64,000 nt of DNA from Neostapfia colusana (taxonomy: Eukaryota > Streptophyta > Magnoliopsida > Poales > Poaceae). This document shows, piece by piece, positions 12,360-23,583 of the stretch (position 1 is its first letter; each line of letters opens with the position of its first letter). The position numbers were made by a program, and so were the translations under genes. The notes under the pieces were generated by a model. The model had not been told where the DNA came from, did not search any database, and was given only the letters and a program-made list of their open reading frames with translations. The stretch spans positions 95,982,622-96,046,621 of the forward strand of contig JASWHV010000005.1 in assembly GCA_030760725.1 (NCBI GenBank), in the 5' to 3' direction.

Positions 12360-12760
12360 ACATAAAGCGGTTTATGAACATTTTTACATCAAAATAGGTC
12401 CAGTCTACACTCACGGGTGTAGACTACGCATCAAGTTCACGTTCAGCCCGTGAACGTGTCCTTGCTAGCACACACGCACACTAACATGGCGGCGTGCACG
12501 ACTCCCACTCGACGGGGTTCCCCTCCTGGAGTTCCGTCTCCTCTTCGGGAGTCCCTTCCTCATAGAACCCTGCAAAAGCTTCAAACACAAGCAGCGAGCA
12601 TGAAGGCTCAGCAAGACTGACCGGTCTCTCCTAAACATGGAACTTCTACATGAGGGGTGATGGGTACATGAGATAAAACAATTTGCAAAGGACTCGCCTA
12701 ATTATCGGAACCTTACTTTCAAGTTTTAGCAGCAGGTTGCGGAGAACCTTACGCTAAGGC

Positions 12761-12795
12761 ACATGAGAGAGCCGCAATCAAACAAGAAACGCATT
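12761..12795 (-). other. Conserved LTR stem-loop, copy in the 3' LTR of E
   Basis: ACATGAGAGA (12761-12770) faces GTCATGT-containing sequence ending at 12795. The outer six pairs are perfect and the inner arm is decayed compared with the 5' LTR copy (24094-24138) and LTR F (63197-63241). Confidence 0.55.
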
Positions 12796-13406
12796 TTTGT
12801 CATGTACTTTGCCCAAAGATGAAAAGAACTTTAGTTAGCTCTAAACTACAACAAACCATTAGCAATCAAGTCCATCTTTCAATCAGCAACATTTTAACAT
12901 GTAACTAGCCTGTTCTTTCTACGTCACGGTACAGTGAACAAGTGGTACTGCAGGGTTACCCGAATAACCCGTCACGTACGCCCGTACTCGATGCTGCCTA
13001 CAGCAACCATCACGGACGCCGTAGGCAACCAACTTTCACCCGTCAGCCAAATATTGAACCGGTCCCATCGTCCCGAGCAAGAGGTCCCTGCACGCGCATC
13101 TCAGTGCCGCCAGCCGATTTACACATCAAGCTCTCAACCTACCCTCTGAACGACGGGCAATGCCTCAATACCCAGCTACCCGAGTTACATCAGTTTCCCG
13201 GTTCCCATATAGACGGTAGGTCTTCAGTTCTGTTCTAGCTTGTTCAACAGGCCCGCACACGGCTCGGTCCTTAATCGACAAAATCGAAGCTATAGCACCC
13301 GGGCCCCATAGTCCTGCTGCCCTTACTCTCCGCTCGGTCTCAATTTTCTTGCCATGTGAATCATGTGCTATCTCTACCCGAGTCGAGTGCCTCTAGCCTA
13401 TGCTCG

Positions 13407-13426
13407 CGAGTAGTTCCAACTACTCG
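13407..13426. other. 20-bp dyad in the 3' LTR of E
   Basis: Arms CGAGTAGTT and AACTACTCG are exact reverse complements around a CC centre. The dyad is unchanged in the 5' LTR (24778-24797) and present with a GG centre in LTR F (62534-62553), which has the opposite orientation. Confidence 0.7.
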
Positions 13427-16247
13427 ACTTGTACCGAATCCTACACTATCTTAGCATTGCAGTAGCTAACAGTGTTTCCAATCCTAATCCCCAACCATGG
13501 CTTTCTTGGCTATGCATTTGGATTTTCAAACAAGACTCTAGTGCAAGAAATAGTGGTACGCAAATAAGTGCTCAAAACAATAAAACTTTGTAAAAAGGTT
13601 AATGCAAACCGGAGCTTTCCTTGCTGCTCTTGGTTATAGGCTAGCTGCTCCTCCGGAGTCACGAAGTCTAGGACTTCGGGTTCCTCCTCGACCTTAGCGA
13701 CTACATGATATACAAGTATACGTGTCAAATTAAATGCATTTGATTTGAATTACACTTGTGAAGCTTGTAAGTCTTACTAGACAGACTCAATGACTCTGAA
13801 ACTTTAACTGTGGCTTGGCTACAACCTAAACAGAAACTTGGTCAAGTATTAGTTGCAGCACAGCTAAATTGAGCACTCCACAAATAATCATGTCCTTGAC
13901 CTTAATTGGAACTCTTAGGGTGTTCTAAGTATTTTCATGGAACAAGCCATGACTTTCTGAAAATTAGATTTTCAGAGGGTTCTAATGGAGTTGGTCTCAC
14001 ATAATTTGAAGGTTCCTAGCTAAAGATATGAGCTAAAAAATTTCAGGAAAAATTCTGAAAATGTTTCTGAACATTTTCTATTTTCCCTGGAACAGTTTCA
14101 CTAATCACACCATTAGGTTGTTCCAATGAGCTCAAGTGGACCTGAAATTTTAATGGTAGTTCAGGGATATTTTGGTGAACATCCCAGCCAAATTTCAGAA
14201 TTTTCCTTTAAAGGATCCTCCAGTTAAAATTGCAAACAGTTTAAATTTTGAAGAATTAATTCTTGAGAAATATGGATTTTTATGAAGTGAAACTTGATTT
14301 TCTGGAAAGTACTCAGAGAGCTAAATCCAACAAAATTTGGTTCACTCGATTTGGAGCTTCCTAGCCAAAGTTATGAGGATTTAAAGTTTGATTGAAATCT
14401 GAAAATCAGGGGAAAAGTTTAAATCTGCCAGGGGCCCACGGGGACACGTGTTGGGCACGGAGGCGTCACCACACTGAGGCCTACAGGGTTTTTGCACGCC
14501 AGCACATCCGATCCCAGCCGCAGCCTGATCCCGATTTAAAATATCTGCCGCTGACGGCTGGGGTCCACCCCCTTTGTCTACCTCCCGCCGCCCGCGCTCT
14601 ACCGCCGGCGTACCTCGCCGGAGAGCTCGCCGGCAGCTTCTGTGGAGCTCCAAGCTTCATGATTCTGGCTGCCCCTGCCTACTTTCGCTCGTAGAACATG
14701 ATTCCGGGCTCAGATCGTCATGACAATGACCGGCACATGGTCGGCGACGAGCGGCGGCTTCGGAAAGACTTCGACCGTGTCGGCCGACTTCCCTAGCACC
14801 CCAACTGACCGAGCAAACGGCCGGGAAGCATCAGTGGTACCTCAGGAACCTCGGCATGGGCTCAAGGCAGCTCGGGAGAGGTCCGAAGTAGTCTCTCACC
14901 GTGCGTCCGATGCTTTCCGCATGCTCCGCCGTCGGTAAACATCGAAATACGCCGGTTACAGAGGTTCTCAGGCCAAAGGTTGTGAAGGCAACTTGTGCGC
15001 TACCATGTCTAGTGTGGGAGCGGATTGAGGCCCTCTAATTCATCCTAGAGTATAGATTAGACAGAACCGCACCCGAAGGTCGGTCTGTACCCAGAAAAGA
15101 GAAAACTGGAAATTCACCGCCGGTGAGCAAACACTCGGGCTGTGGCTCGGGGGTGAGCAGCACCGATCATCAGCGCATCCAAGGGTGCCTTGGCTCGGGC
15201 ATGATCACCTCCTGGTTGGGCTGTCCACGGGAGCCCGAAGTGCGGCGGTTTTGGTCACCGAATTGATCTCTCGGTATAGCCGAGGTCGACAGGTTTCAGC
15301 TGAGTTCTAGCAATGGGGAAAAACGAGGAGGGTTCCTAGTACCTTGCCGTAGCTCTGGAGGGAACGGGGAGGCTGTGATCAGAGCTCTCCGATCGGTTCT
15401 GAGTGGCGGAAGAAAAGTTTACCGGCGTTGTGTTCTTGCGGGGAGAAAATGGCGAGGGCTTCGGCCGAGGAGGGCGGGGGGGGACCTTAAGAAGGCTCTG
15501 AACCGACTCGTGCCCGCGCGTGGCCAAGCAGCTGCTGGCGCGGCGGCCTCCTCGGTGGCGATCGCAGCTGAAGCCCGGAGACCCGAGTGAGAAAGTCTCA
15601 GTCGGTTGAATCATCCCAGTGGCTGACATGTGGGTCCCAATTTCATTTTTAACCTCTGAGATTAAATCCTATTCACTGTTGTAAACAGTAGTTCCCACAA
15701 AGCTCCTGGTGATTTGAATTATCTACCCTTGAACCATTTCAATTGGTTAGAGTTCAAATTGGGTTGGGTTTGAATGAATTTCAGCACATGTTCAGTTTGA
15801 AATTCAAATAGAGTTTGAATTTGCCCCACTTAGCTCATGTCAAGATCAACTCCAAATGGAGTGAAAATTGGTGTGTGAGCTGACAAAAATGTGCTGAGTA
15901 AGAATATGCCTCCCACTTTTGAATTCATGGGCTCAAAACAGTTTGAATTTGAATGTAGTTTCAAACTGCCCTCTTTCTAGCCATACCCAAAATGACCTCA
16001 AAAAGGTTTTGAATTTGGGTGGAACTTGGCATGGACATTCCTAGCACTATGTAGGAGTTTTCATATGCCCAGCCCCTGTATATCTCATGTGGGAAATACC
16101 ACTTTTGCAATATGTGAGTTTGTTCTCTAATGAGCATGTTGATGGTGGTTACTTGCTCTTCAAATGTGTTTATCAACTTGCTTCAAATGAGGTGTGTGTG
16201 TGGTAATGAACTCTTGAAACATGTGTTCAAAAACTGAGGCCCTTACA

Positions 16248-16257
16248 TTCCTCCCTC
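16248..16257 (-). other. Polypurine tract of element E
   Basis: The minus strand reads GAGGGAGGAA directly against the TGTAAG start of the 3' LTR, the expected position for plus-strand priming. Confidence 0.85.
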
Positions 16258-16318
16258 GTTAAAAGAATATCGTCCCGAGATTATAAGGTGAAAATGAGAG
16301 AGAGAGGACGGTGGAAAA

Positions 16319-17767
16319 TTACCGGATATGAGACGTGGAAAAATCGGGGTAGTTAGCGCGAAGAAATCCTTCGCTCTCCCATGTCACTTCGTCCACGGAG
16401 TGATTACTCCATAGAACTTTGTAGAACCACAATGTGCGATTGCGTGTGGTTCGGGCCTTTTCATCAATGATCTGAACCGGTTCCTCCCGATAGGTGAGAT
16501 CCGGTTGCAGTTCTTCAATGTCCTCCAGCTGAACGGTAGTTGATAGCTTGAGACACTTTCTCAGCTGGGAAATATGAAAGACGTCGTTCACAACGGAAAG
16601 TGCTTCTGGTAGTCTCAGCCGGTATGCTACTGATCCACATCTTTCGGTAATCTGGAATGGACCGATGAATCAGGGTGCCAACTTTCCTCTCACCCCAAAT
16701 CTGTTTACGCCCTTCATTGGAGACACACGTAGATATACGTGATCCCCGACTTCGAATTGTAATGGGCGTCTTCTCCGGTCCGCATACTGTTTCTGTCGGG
16801 ATTGGGCGGCCTTTAGGTTCGCTTGAATCAGTCGAACCTTCTCTTCCACGTTGTTGACAAGGTCAATCCCGAAGGTGACCCTTTCCCAGACTCACACCAA
16901 TTCAGTGGTGTGCGACATTTCCGCCCGTATAGCGCCTCGTAGGGCGCCATCTTTATGCTGACTTGGTACCCATTGTTGTACGAGAACTCGGCTAACGGCA
17001 AGTGACCATCCCAATTCTTGCCGTGGTTGATAGCGCAAGCTCGTAGCATGTCTTCTAAGATCTGATTCACCCGCTCGGTTTGCCCATCCGTCTGCGGGTG
17101 GTACGCTGAACTACGGATCAGCTTTGTCGCCAAGGCAGCGTGTAGCTGCTCCCAAAAACGGGACACAAATAAAGTGCCCCGATCCGATATGATGGTACGG
17201 GGTATGCTGTACAAGCATAGGATCCGTGAGATGTGCAGTTCAGCGTACTTCTTGCCGTTGTAGTTGGTGTTGACCGGGATGAAATGGGCAACTTTGGTGA
17301 GCCGGTCGACGATCACCCACACAGAATCATGTTTCTGAAAGGTGGTGGGTAAACCGACGATGAAGTCCATGCTCACATCCTCCCACTTTCAGGCAGGCAC
17401 GCCCAGTGGTTGTAGCAGTCCCGGTTTCCGCATATGATCTGCCTTCACCCTTTGGCATGTATCACATTCGGACACGTACTTGGCGATCTCCCGCTTCATC
17501 CGTGTCCACCAAAACTCACTTCTGAGTTCTTGATACATTTTGTTGCTGCCGGGATGAATAGAAAATTGATAAGTGAGCCTCATCAAAAATTTTCTTCTGT
17601 AACTCCGGGTTACGGGGTACGACGATACGGTCCATGAACCATAGAACACCGTCTCCGTCCTTCCGGAAACATTTAAGATCCCCACTATCTACACGTCTCC
17701 GCAAATGCGACATGCCCTTGTCCTGTTTCTGAGCTGCCACTATTTCTTCACGGATGGTGGGGATCAA
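16319..17767 (-). pseudogene. Element E integrase and chromodomain-like C-terminus, broken
   Basis: This is the integrase end of pol. The N-terminal zinc finger is visible around 17430-17590 (a His followed by CDTC). The catalytic triad is present: Asp in SMDFIV (17365-17367), Asp in SDRGT (17182-17184) and Glu in TERVNQ (17074-17076), with 35 residues between the last two. Breaks are a frameshift near 17.58 kb, a TGA at 17389-17391 where a Trp is usual, and a further frame change near 16.88 kb. The last frame (16319-16591) holds NDVFHISQLRKCL and a chromodomain-like end with an aromatic and Glu-rich WSNHSVDEVTWESE. No functional integrase can be made from this copy. Confidence 0.88.
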
Positions 17768-17776
17768 AGCTAGGTT

Positions 17777-18728
17777 TTAGAGAGCCCCGTGTGGAATCAC
17801 ATGTAGTGGTGGTTCGCTCTCTTCCAACGGTGTGATGGTCAAGTTGTTGACGTGTGACTTGCGACTCAGCGCATCTGCCACTACGTTTGCCTTGCCCGGA
17901 TGATAATGGATCTCTATTTCGTAATCCTTTATCAATTCTAACCATCTTCGCTGCCTCATGTTCAACTCCTTTTGAGTGAATATGTACTTGAGGCTCTTGT
18001 TGTCGGTATATAAATGTACGAGGTTACCGAGTAGGTAGTGCCTCCACATCTTCAGTGCAAGTACCACGGCAGCGAGCTCCAAGTCGTGGGTTGGATAATT
18101 CTGCTCATGGTTTCTAAGCTGCCGTGATCCATACGCGACCACTCTTCAGTCTTGCATCAGCACACATCCGAGCTCGATGCCGGATGCATCGCAGTACACA
18201 TCGAACGGTTTTGTTGTGTCTAGCTGCGCCAAAACCAGTGCTGATGTTAGGTGCTTAACCAAAAGCCTTGAATGCTGCTTCACATGTTGGACTCCAAACA
18301 TATTTGGTAGCCTTCTTCAGCAGCTCCGTCATCGGCTTGGCAATCTTCAAGAAGTTCGGGATGAACCTCCGATAATATCCCGCGAGTCCGAGGAAACTCC
18401 GTACCTCGTGAACAGTTCTTGGGGACTTCCGATTCAGCACTTGAGTGATCTTACTCGGGTCTACAGAGATACCCTCAGCTGAGATGATATGCCTGAGAAA
18501 AGGCACTTGCGATATCCAGAATTCGCACTTGCTGAATTTCGCGTATAGCTTGTGCTCCCGCAGCCGTTGCAAGACTATACGCAGATGCTTCTTGTGATCT
18601 TCCTCCGACTTGGAATATACCAGTATGTCGTCGATGAAGACCACGACGAATTTGTCCAGCTCCGGCATGAACACCGAGTTCATTAAATACATGAAGTGAG
18701 CCGGAGCGTTGGTGAGGCCGAAGGACAT
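17777..18728 (-). pseudogene. Element E reverse transcriptase C-terminal half and RNase H, broken
   Basis: The first frame (18255-18728) begins FGLTNAPAHF and holds the RT active site FIDD (18627-18638), then the thumb and connection with FLGLAGYYRRF. It ends prematurely by a frame change near 18.26 kb. RNase H resumes at 18142 after a TGA at 18146-18148, with YGSRQLR, THDLELAAVV and the YTDNKSLKY and HYHPGKANVVADALSR motifs typical of gypsy RNase H. The region is collinear with the same part of element I (51640-52560). The product is a pseudogene; the domain identity is certain. Confidence 0.9.
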
Positions 18729-18737
18729 GACCAGGTA

Positions 18738-20873
18738 CTAATAAAGTCCGTACCTCGTCGAGAAAGCCGTCTTCGGAATATCCTCAGCCCGTATCTTAAT
18801 CTGATGGTACCCGGATCTTAAGTCCATCTTGGAAAAGATCTTTGCTTCGACCAACTGATCAAACAACATGTCGGTCAGTGGCAACGGGTACTTGTTCTTG
18901 ATGGTTACGGCATTTAATGGACGATAGTCCACGCAAAGTCGCAACGTCTCATCCTTCTTCTTTACAAATAATGCCGAACAGCCCCATGGCAAGGAACTCG
19001 GCCTAATAAAACCCTTCTCCAGGAGGTCCGTTAGTTGAGTCTTCAGCTCAGCCAATTCCTTGGGCGCCATCTTGTACGGCCTTCGGGATATTGGCATGGT
19101 TCCCGGTGCAAGTTCAATCTTGAACTCCACCTCTCTATCAGGTGGCATCCCCGGTAAATCATCCGGGAACACGTCAGGGAACTCTCGGACCACTGGAATG
19201 TCTTCCAATCTGATGGTTGTCGACTGATAGACACTTGGATGTTTTATTTCTGGACTGTCCAGAAATAAGGAGTGAGATCCATGCACTTCTGAGTTTAAGT
19301 GCACGACTCGAAGGACGGTGTCTAAAACAGCGCCGTGGCGGGTTAACCACGACATCCCTAAGATGACATCGACCTTTTGTCCCTCTAAGATGATGAGAGA
19401 CGTGGGGTACACTCTACCCGCTAAGCATAGTGGTGCTTTGGAAACCATTATGCTTGCTGAAATCTTCCAACCCGGTGAACAAATTAAATATGGACTATCG
19501 GTGGGTAGTATTTGCAAGCTGTGCTTAGTAATGAATGCTTTGCTAATAAAATTATGCGTGGCGCCTGAATCAAGCAATACTATGGCGGGATGCTGGTGGA
19601 GTTGGAACATACCCGCATGGATTGGCTCACCCTCCGACACGTCCTCTATGGCAAGCTGGTGGACGGTGCCGGGCCTAGGGTTTGCCCGCCGCGCAGGGTT
19701 CCGGGGTTGATTCCTCCCCGGAAGCTGCGGTCCAACTCCGCCGCCTTGCCTCTCCAGGCAACTGCTGGCGAAGTGTCCTGGACGACCACACTTGTAACAT
19801 GTGGCCGCTGCTTGTGCGGTGCTCGGGGGACGAAAGCCCGGCATGCGCTGCTGAGGTGCATACGCACGCGGCATCGTCTGCTGCTGCTGTTGTTGATATG
19901 GAAGTGGTGCTGGCAGTGCCGGCCTAAATGCCGGTGAAGAGTACGGCTGACTGCGGAATGGCATCGACCTCTGTGGTGGCTGCCAGCGTGGACCTGATGG
20001 TGGGTGATTCACCATCCGAAACTTCTGAGAAGGACCGCTTCCTTCTCCGCTGCTTTGCGGCGCGCTTCGCTTTCTCTCCGCCGCCGCTAACTCCTTGCCG
20101 GAGTCCTCTTGAACAATCGCAGCATCAATGATGTCGTTGAGGCTGCCGAGATTGAACATCGCCAACTTGTCCTTCAGGAGCGGATTAAGCCCCTGGTAAA
20201 AGTGGTCCCGCCGCTTCTCGTCGGTATCGGCGTGATACGACACGTAGAGCACGAGATCATTGAACGACCTGGAGTATTCCAGCGCGTTCCGGCTCCCTTG
20301 CTGCAGGTGTAGAAACTCCTGCGTCTTCCTCTTCATCAGACCTGGCGGGATGTGATAGGCCCTGAAGGCCGTCCGGAACTCCGTCCAGGTCATAACTCGG
20401 TCGGTGGGCTGTGAAGCACAGAAGTTTGCCCACCACGCGCCCGCGGATCCTTGGAGCTGCTGGACCACGAACTGAGTCTTGCGCTGCTCGCTTATCTGGG
20501 GTTGCCCGAACTTCATCTCTATCACGGGGAGCCAATTGTCCGCGTCGAGAGGTTCATCCGCCCGTGAGAATACCAGGGGATGAGTCGCTAGGAAGTCGGA
20601 GTAGGAGCTCTATTGATGCTCCTCACGGTCTTGACGTCTCTCTGGCCGAGACGTATTGTCGATGAGAGTTTGCAGCAACTCTGTGTGCTGCTGATGCGAA
20701 GCCGCCATTGCCGCGACGATGTCGGCCAATGTAACCGTTGGCAGTGGCGGTGGCGGTTTTTGCTGTTGCTGTTGCTTCTGCTGCTGTCCCAAGGAGTCCT
20801 CGGGAGGCGGTTGGGAGGTCTCTCCCCATTGGCTAGTACCCCCAACGTCCGGGTTGGCACGAGTACGAGTCAT
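18738..20873 (-). pseudogene. Element E gag, protease and N-terminal reverse transcriptase, broken
   Basis: The gag ATG is at 20873, one base after a splice-acceptor-like TTTCAG. A Gln-rich stretch encoded by CAG/CAA repeats follows (about 20.75-20.79 kb), then a TAG at 20610-20612. The long frame continues in register to 18738. It contains the retrotransposon gag domain (AWWANF, EFLHLQQGSRNALEYSRSF), a CCHC knuckle (19758-19799, CYKCGRPGHFASSC), protease with LLDSGATHNF (Asp codon 19569-19571) and the RT fingers with DYRPLNAVTIKNKYPLP and DLRSGYHQ. A TAG at 18738-18740 replaces a Glu codon just before the palm. The order matches a single gag-pol polyprotein. Confidence 0.9.
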
Positions 20874-21145
20874 TCTGAAATTCAAAATAGCAGCGATTAG
20901 CACATGTCATACTTAAAATTCCATATGCAATAGTAGGTATTGAAGTGACACATGAATAATTTGCACAACATTCACATATATTGATAAAGCATAAACTTTA
21001 TACAAGATACATTATTCTCGGGTCTCTGAGAAGTCGTGCTCATGTCGTCACTACCTATACATACGCTACTGCCTACACGACATGTCACCGATTACAAAAG
21101 TTGGGTTACACTACTCTAGCTGCCCTACTTGGCAACTGTAACCCC
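20874..21145 (-). other. Spacer between accessory ORF and gag of element E
   Basis: No ORF of its own. On the minus strand it ends in TTGAATTTCAG one base before the gag ATG, a good 3' splice-site match. Confidence 0.5.
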
Positions 21146-22089
21146 CTACTCGGAGTAGAACTCGACCTCCTGCGAGTCGTCCTCCTCCAGTACCTCTGCT
21201 GGTGGCTCTGGATCTACCACCTCTTCTCCCATCTCGGGTTCTCCCATTGCTGGAAGGCCCAAGACCACCGGTATGCCCAATACCGGAGGTATGAGGTCCT
21301 GCAATGCATGCACCTCATCCATGGCCTGGTTGTAGTCCTCTTCCCAGCCTTGCCCTTCTTCAATAGCGTCGTCCCGCTCTTGAGTAAGGTCCTCATTCTG
21401 CTGGGTTAAAGTCTGCACCAGCTCTTGTAACGCCGCGATGTCGACACGGCTTTTCTTCTTCGTCTTCTTCAGACGATGCAACTGATTATGCTGTTCATTC
21501 AGTCGCTTGATCATCGGAAGGAGCACATTGTGGAGTGCACTTTGGGCACTCTCGAAATGGTATCCACGGCTGGTACTTTCTTTGAGCTTCGAGGCGATAT
21601 GCTCCGTCTGAACAGCTTGGCTGTCCATCACGGCATTCCCCGCCCACAACTGGAGGCTAAGGCTTGCCTCTGCAGGGCTGTACCTTGGCAACCCGGATCG
21701 GCTGCCTCCCGGTACCTCCCTTCCCACACATGATGAGCCTGTCCCTCCACCGGAACCAGCACGTATGGAGTGCCCTCCATCGCTCTCACGTGTAGCTGGC
21801 AGAAACATGACATGGTGTCACGGGCTGCCACTTGCCACATTCCCTCGGGTTGTCCACCTCTCACCGTGACGGTGAACGGCGCCCACCAGGGTTGCGTAGG
21901 TCCTGCAGGGACTTCGACATAGATTGTCCATGTCTTGTTCCCCTCTTCGCCTTCTTCCTTGGCGAAGTACTGCGGCATCTGGTTGTATCCGAAATATTAA
22001 AGCATCTGCCTCAATGCCTCCGGATAGCCGCTGTGGTGAGAACAGTGAGATTCCACCCAGCCGTTCTCGAACTGCTTATCTTCTTTCAT
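21146..22089 (-). pseudogene. Accessory ORF of element E (coiled coil, acidic tail), broken
   Basis: An extra ORF lies between the leader and gag. It starts at 22089 directly behind ATTTTTACAG, a splice-acceptor-like site. A TAA at 21997-21999 stops it after 30 codons and a frame change lies between about 21.81 and 21.63 kb. The N-terminal part includes WTIYVEVP and WWAPFTVTV. The second frame (to 21146) holds a long Leu/Gln/Glu-rich probable coiled coil after a KKTKKKSR basic patch, then an acidic Pro/Glu-rich tail. I know no characterised function. Position and general layout resemble the accessory ORF of element I, but I see no sequence similarity and no H3-like start. Confidence 0.65.
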
Positions 22090-23568
22090 CTGTAAAAATA
22101 TATTTGAGAAATGTCAAATATTTATTTGAACAGTAAACTATTGAGTTATAACACCAAACATGTCATTGAACTCATAAAACTTGGAAATATAGTTCAAATT
22201 TAAACAAATTTGACTGCTGATCTGCTGTCTGCATGACAGCCCTGACCAGTTTCCATTTCAACCTGATTTAGGCCATGCTAAAGGCAAAACCAGTTCTGGA
22301 GCTTAACATCAAAGTTAAAGCTAACTTCAATAGATTTCCAGAAAGTATTTGATTGGCCTAGGATCTGTCCTGGTTCAAAAATTATGAGAGGTCAAAGTTA
22401 ACAGAATTTTTGGAGAACATTGGACAGCACCTCCGTGCTGTAGGTACTTATTTGATCCAAGAATTCCAGTTAATTCTGTTCCCCATCTGACAAAACTTTA
22501 TGTTACAAAGTTGTAACCCATCTCATAAGCTTTCCAGAACTACCTCATTTTCTATTTTTAGAATTTTATGCAGGAAGTTATACTCAATTTACAGAGAGTT
22601 TACAGAGAGTCTTTGCCCTGCCCTGTTTTCTGGACAGTTTCAATTCTACTGCATTTTTCGATTGGTTAAGGGTTGAAACACCTCTGGACATCAACAGAAA
22701 AGTTGTAAAGCTTTTCCGAAGCTTTCCATAAATGTATCATATGACCCCAACCTCGAAAGAACTCAACCTCGAACCTCTGATTAACTTCAGCCTTAATTCA
22801 GCTGAAAACAGAGTGCTCTATCCTTAGCAACCTATAGGTTGAAAACTTGTTTACTTTGAATATCCTGATTAAGGGAAGAGGTTACAGCAAAGTTTTAATG
22901 CTCCAGATTAAAACTTTCAAGTTTTACAATGAAGTTATTTAGTGGGGTGTTACGTCGATGCGTCACCAGATCATGTCGGTACTACGTCCTCACAAAGAAA
23001 AACCTATACCGGACTTAGCCGGCTTCGTTAATTCAGTGGCACTAAACGTCACTCACACACGGATGCTACACGTCTACCGTTTCATGGTTAGACTACCTGC
23101 AGAAACTCAAGCAATCGTCAGACTTGGCTGCACACCAAGCCCGGTATCCATACAGTTCGTACACCCGGCCGTCATCACTCACCCGGATGTTCTCAAGCCA
23201 AACACGCCTTGAGCTACGTGTTCACGTTACTGACCACGTGACGGGTTCTCCCAAATTGCACCACGCTCGCCAGGGACAGACGTTGCTCGAATACCCCAAA
23301 CGACATGAAGAGTTGTAGAGGATATCAAAGCGGGTCGGGTTACCGCCACCCGTGGGGCTCCACCCTTCAGCTTGTGCGCACTGGTGGACAAAGCTTACGT
23401 GCACCCCCCAAGACATAAACGTCCCGAGATGCACGATTTTCTGATCTAGGCAAATAGGTTAGTATGCCACTTTCCATACACTAATAACATCCTTATACGG
23501 GCTACTAACTCGTTCCTCACTGGGTTTTTGAAAAAGATGACCTTTGTAATGTGTTAAACCTCAAGCGA
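22090..23568 (-). other. Untranslated leader of element E
   Basis: About 1.5 kb between the primer binding site and the accessory ORF. The part at 22.1-22.95 kb is AT-rich without ORFs. The part at 22.95-23.5 kb is more GC-rich and aligns with the leader of element C (about 32.66-33.2 kb), so the leader is conserved within the group. The end at 22090 looks like a 3' splice site, so part of it may be an intron; no donor can be fixed by eye. Confidence 0.6.
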
Positions 23569-23580
23569 GCTCTGATACCA
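23569..23580 (-). other. Primer binding site of element E (tRNA-iMet)
   Basis: The minus strand reads TGGTATCAGAGC three bases inside the 5' LTR edge, complementary to initiator tRNA-Met. Confidence 0.93.
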
Positions 23581-23583
23581 CGC

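Larger units (their letters stand above)
12251..16247 (-). repeat. 3' LTR of element E (3997 bp)
   Basis: On the minus strand the LTR starts TGTAAGGGCC and ends GTCGTGTCA. It aligns with 23584-27612 over its whole length. Near its 3' edge lie an AATAAA signal (12354-12359), a hairpin and the shared stem-loop (12761-12795). A near-perfect 20-bp dyad is at 13407-13426. The GC-rich middle (about 14430-15600) has overlapping open frames on both strands without recognisable domains. Confidence 0.93.

Noticed and set aside
14381..15629. Several 70-100 codon frames in the GC-rich middle of the E LTRs
   Set aside because: Compositional open frames; the second LTR copy has different ends for several of them.
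20719..20916. CAG/CTG-rich stretch that looks like a microsatellite or a Cys-rich plus-strand protein
   Set aside because: It encodes the Gln run near the gag N-terminus of element E on the minus strand.
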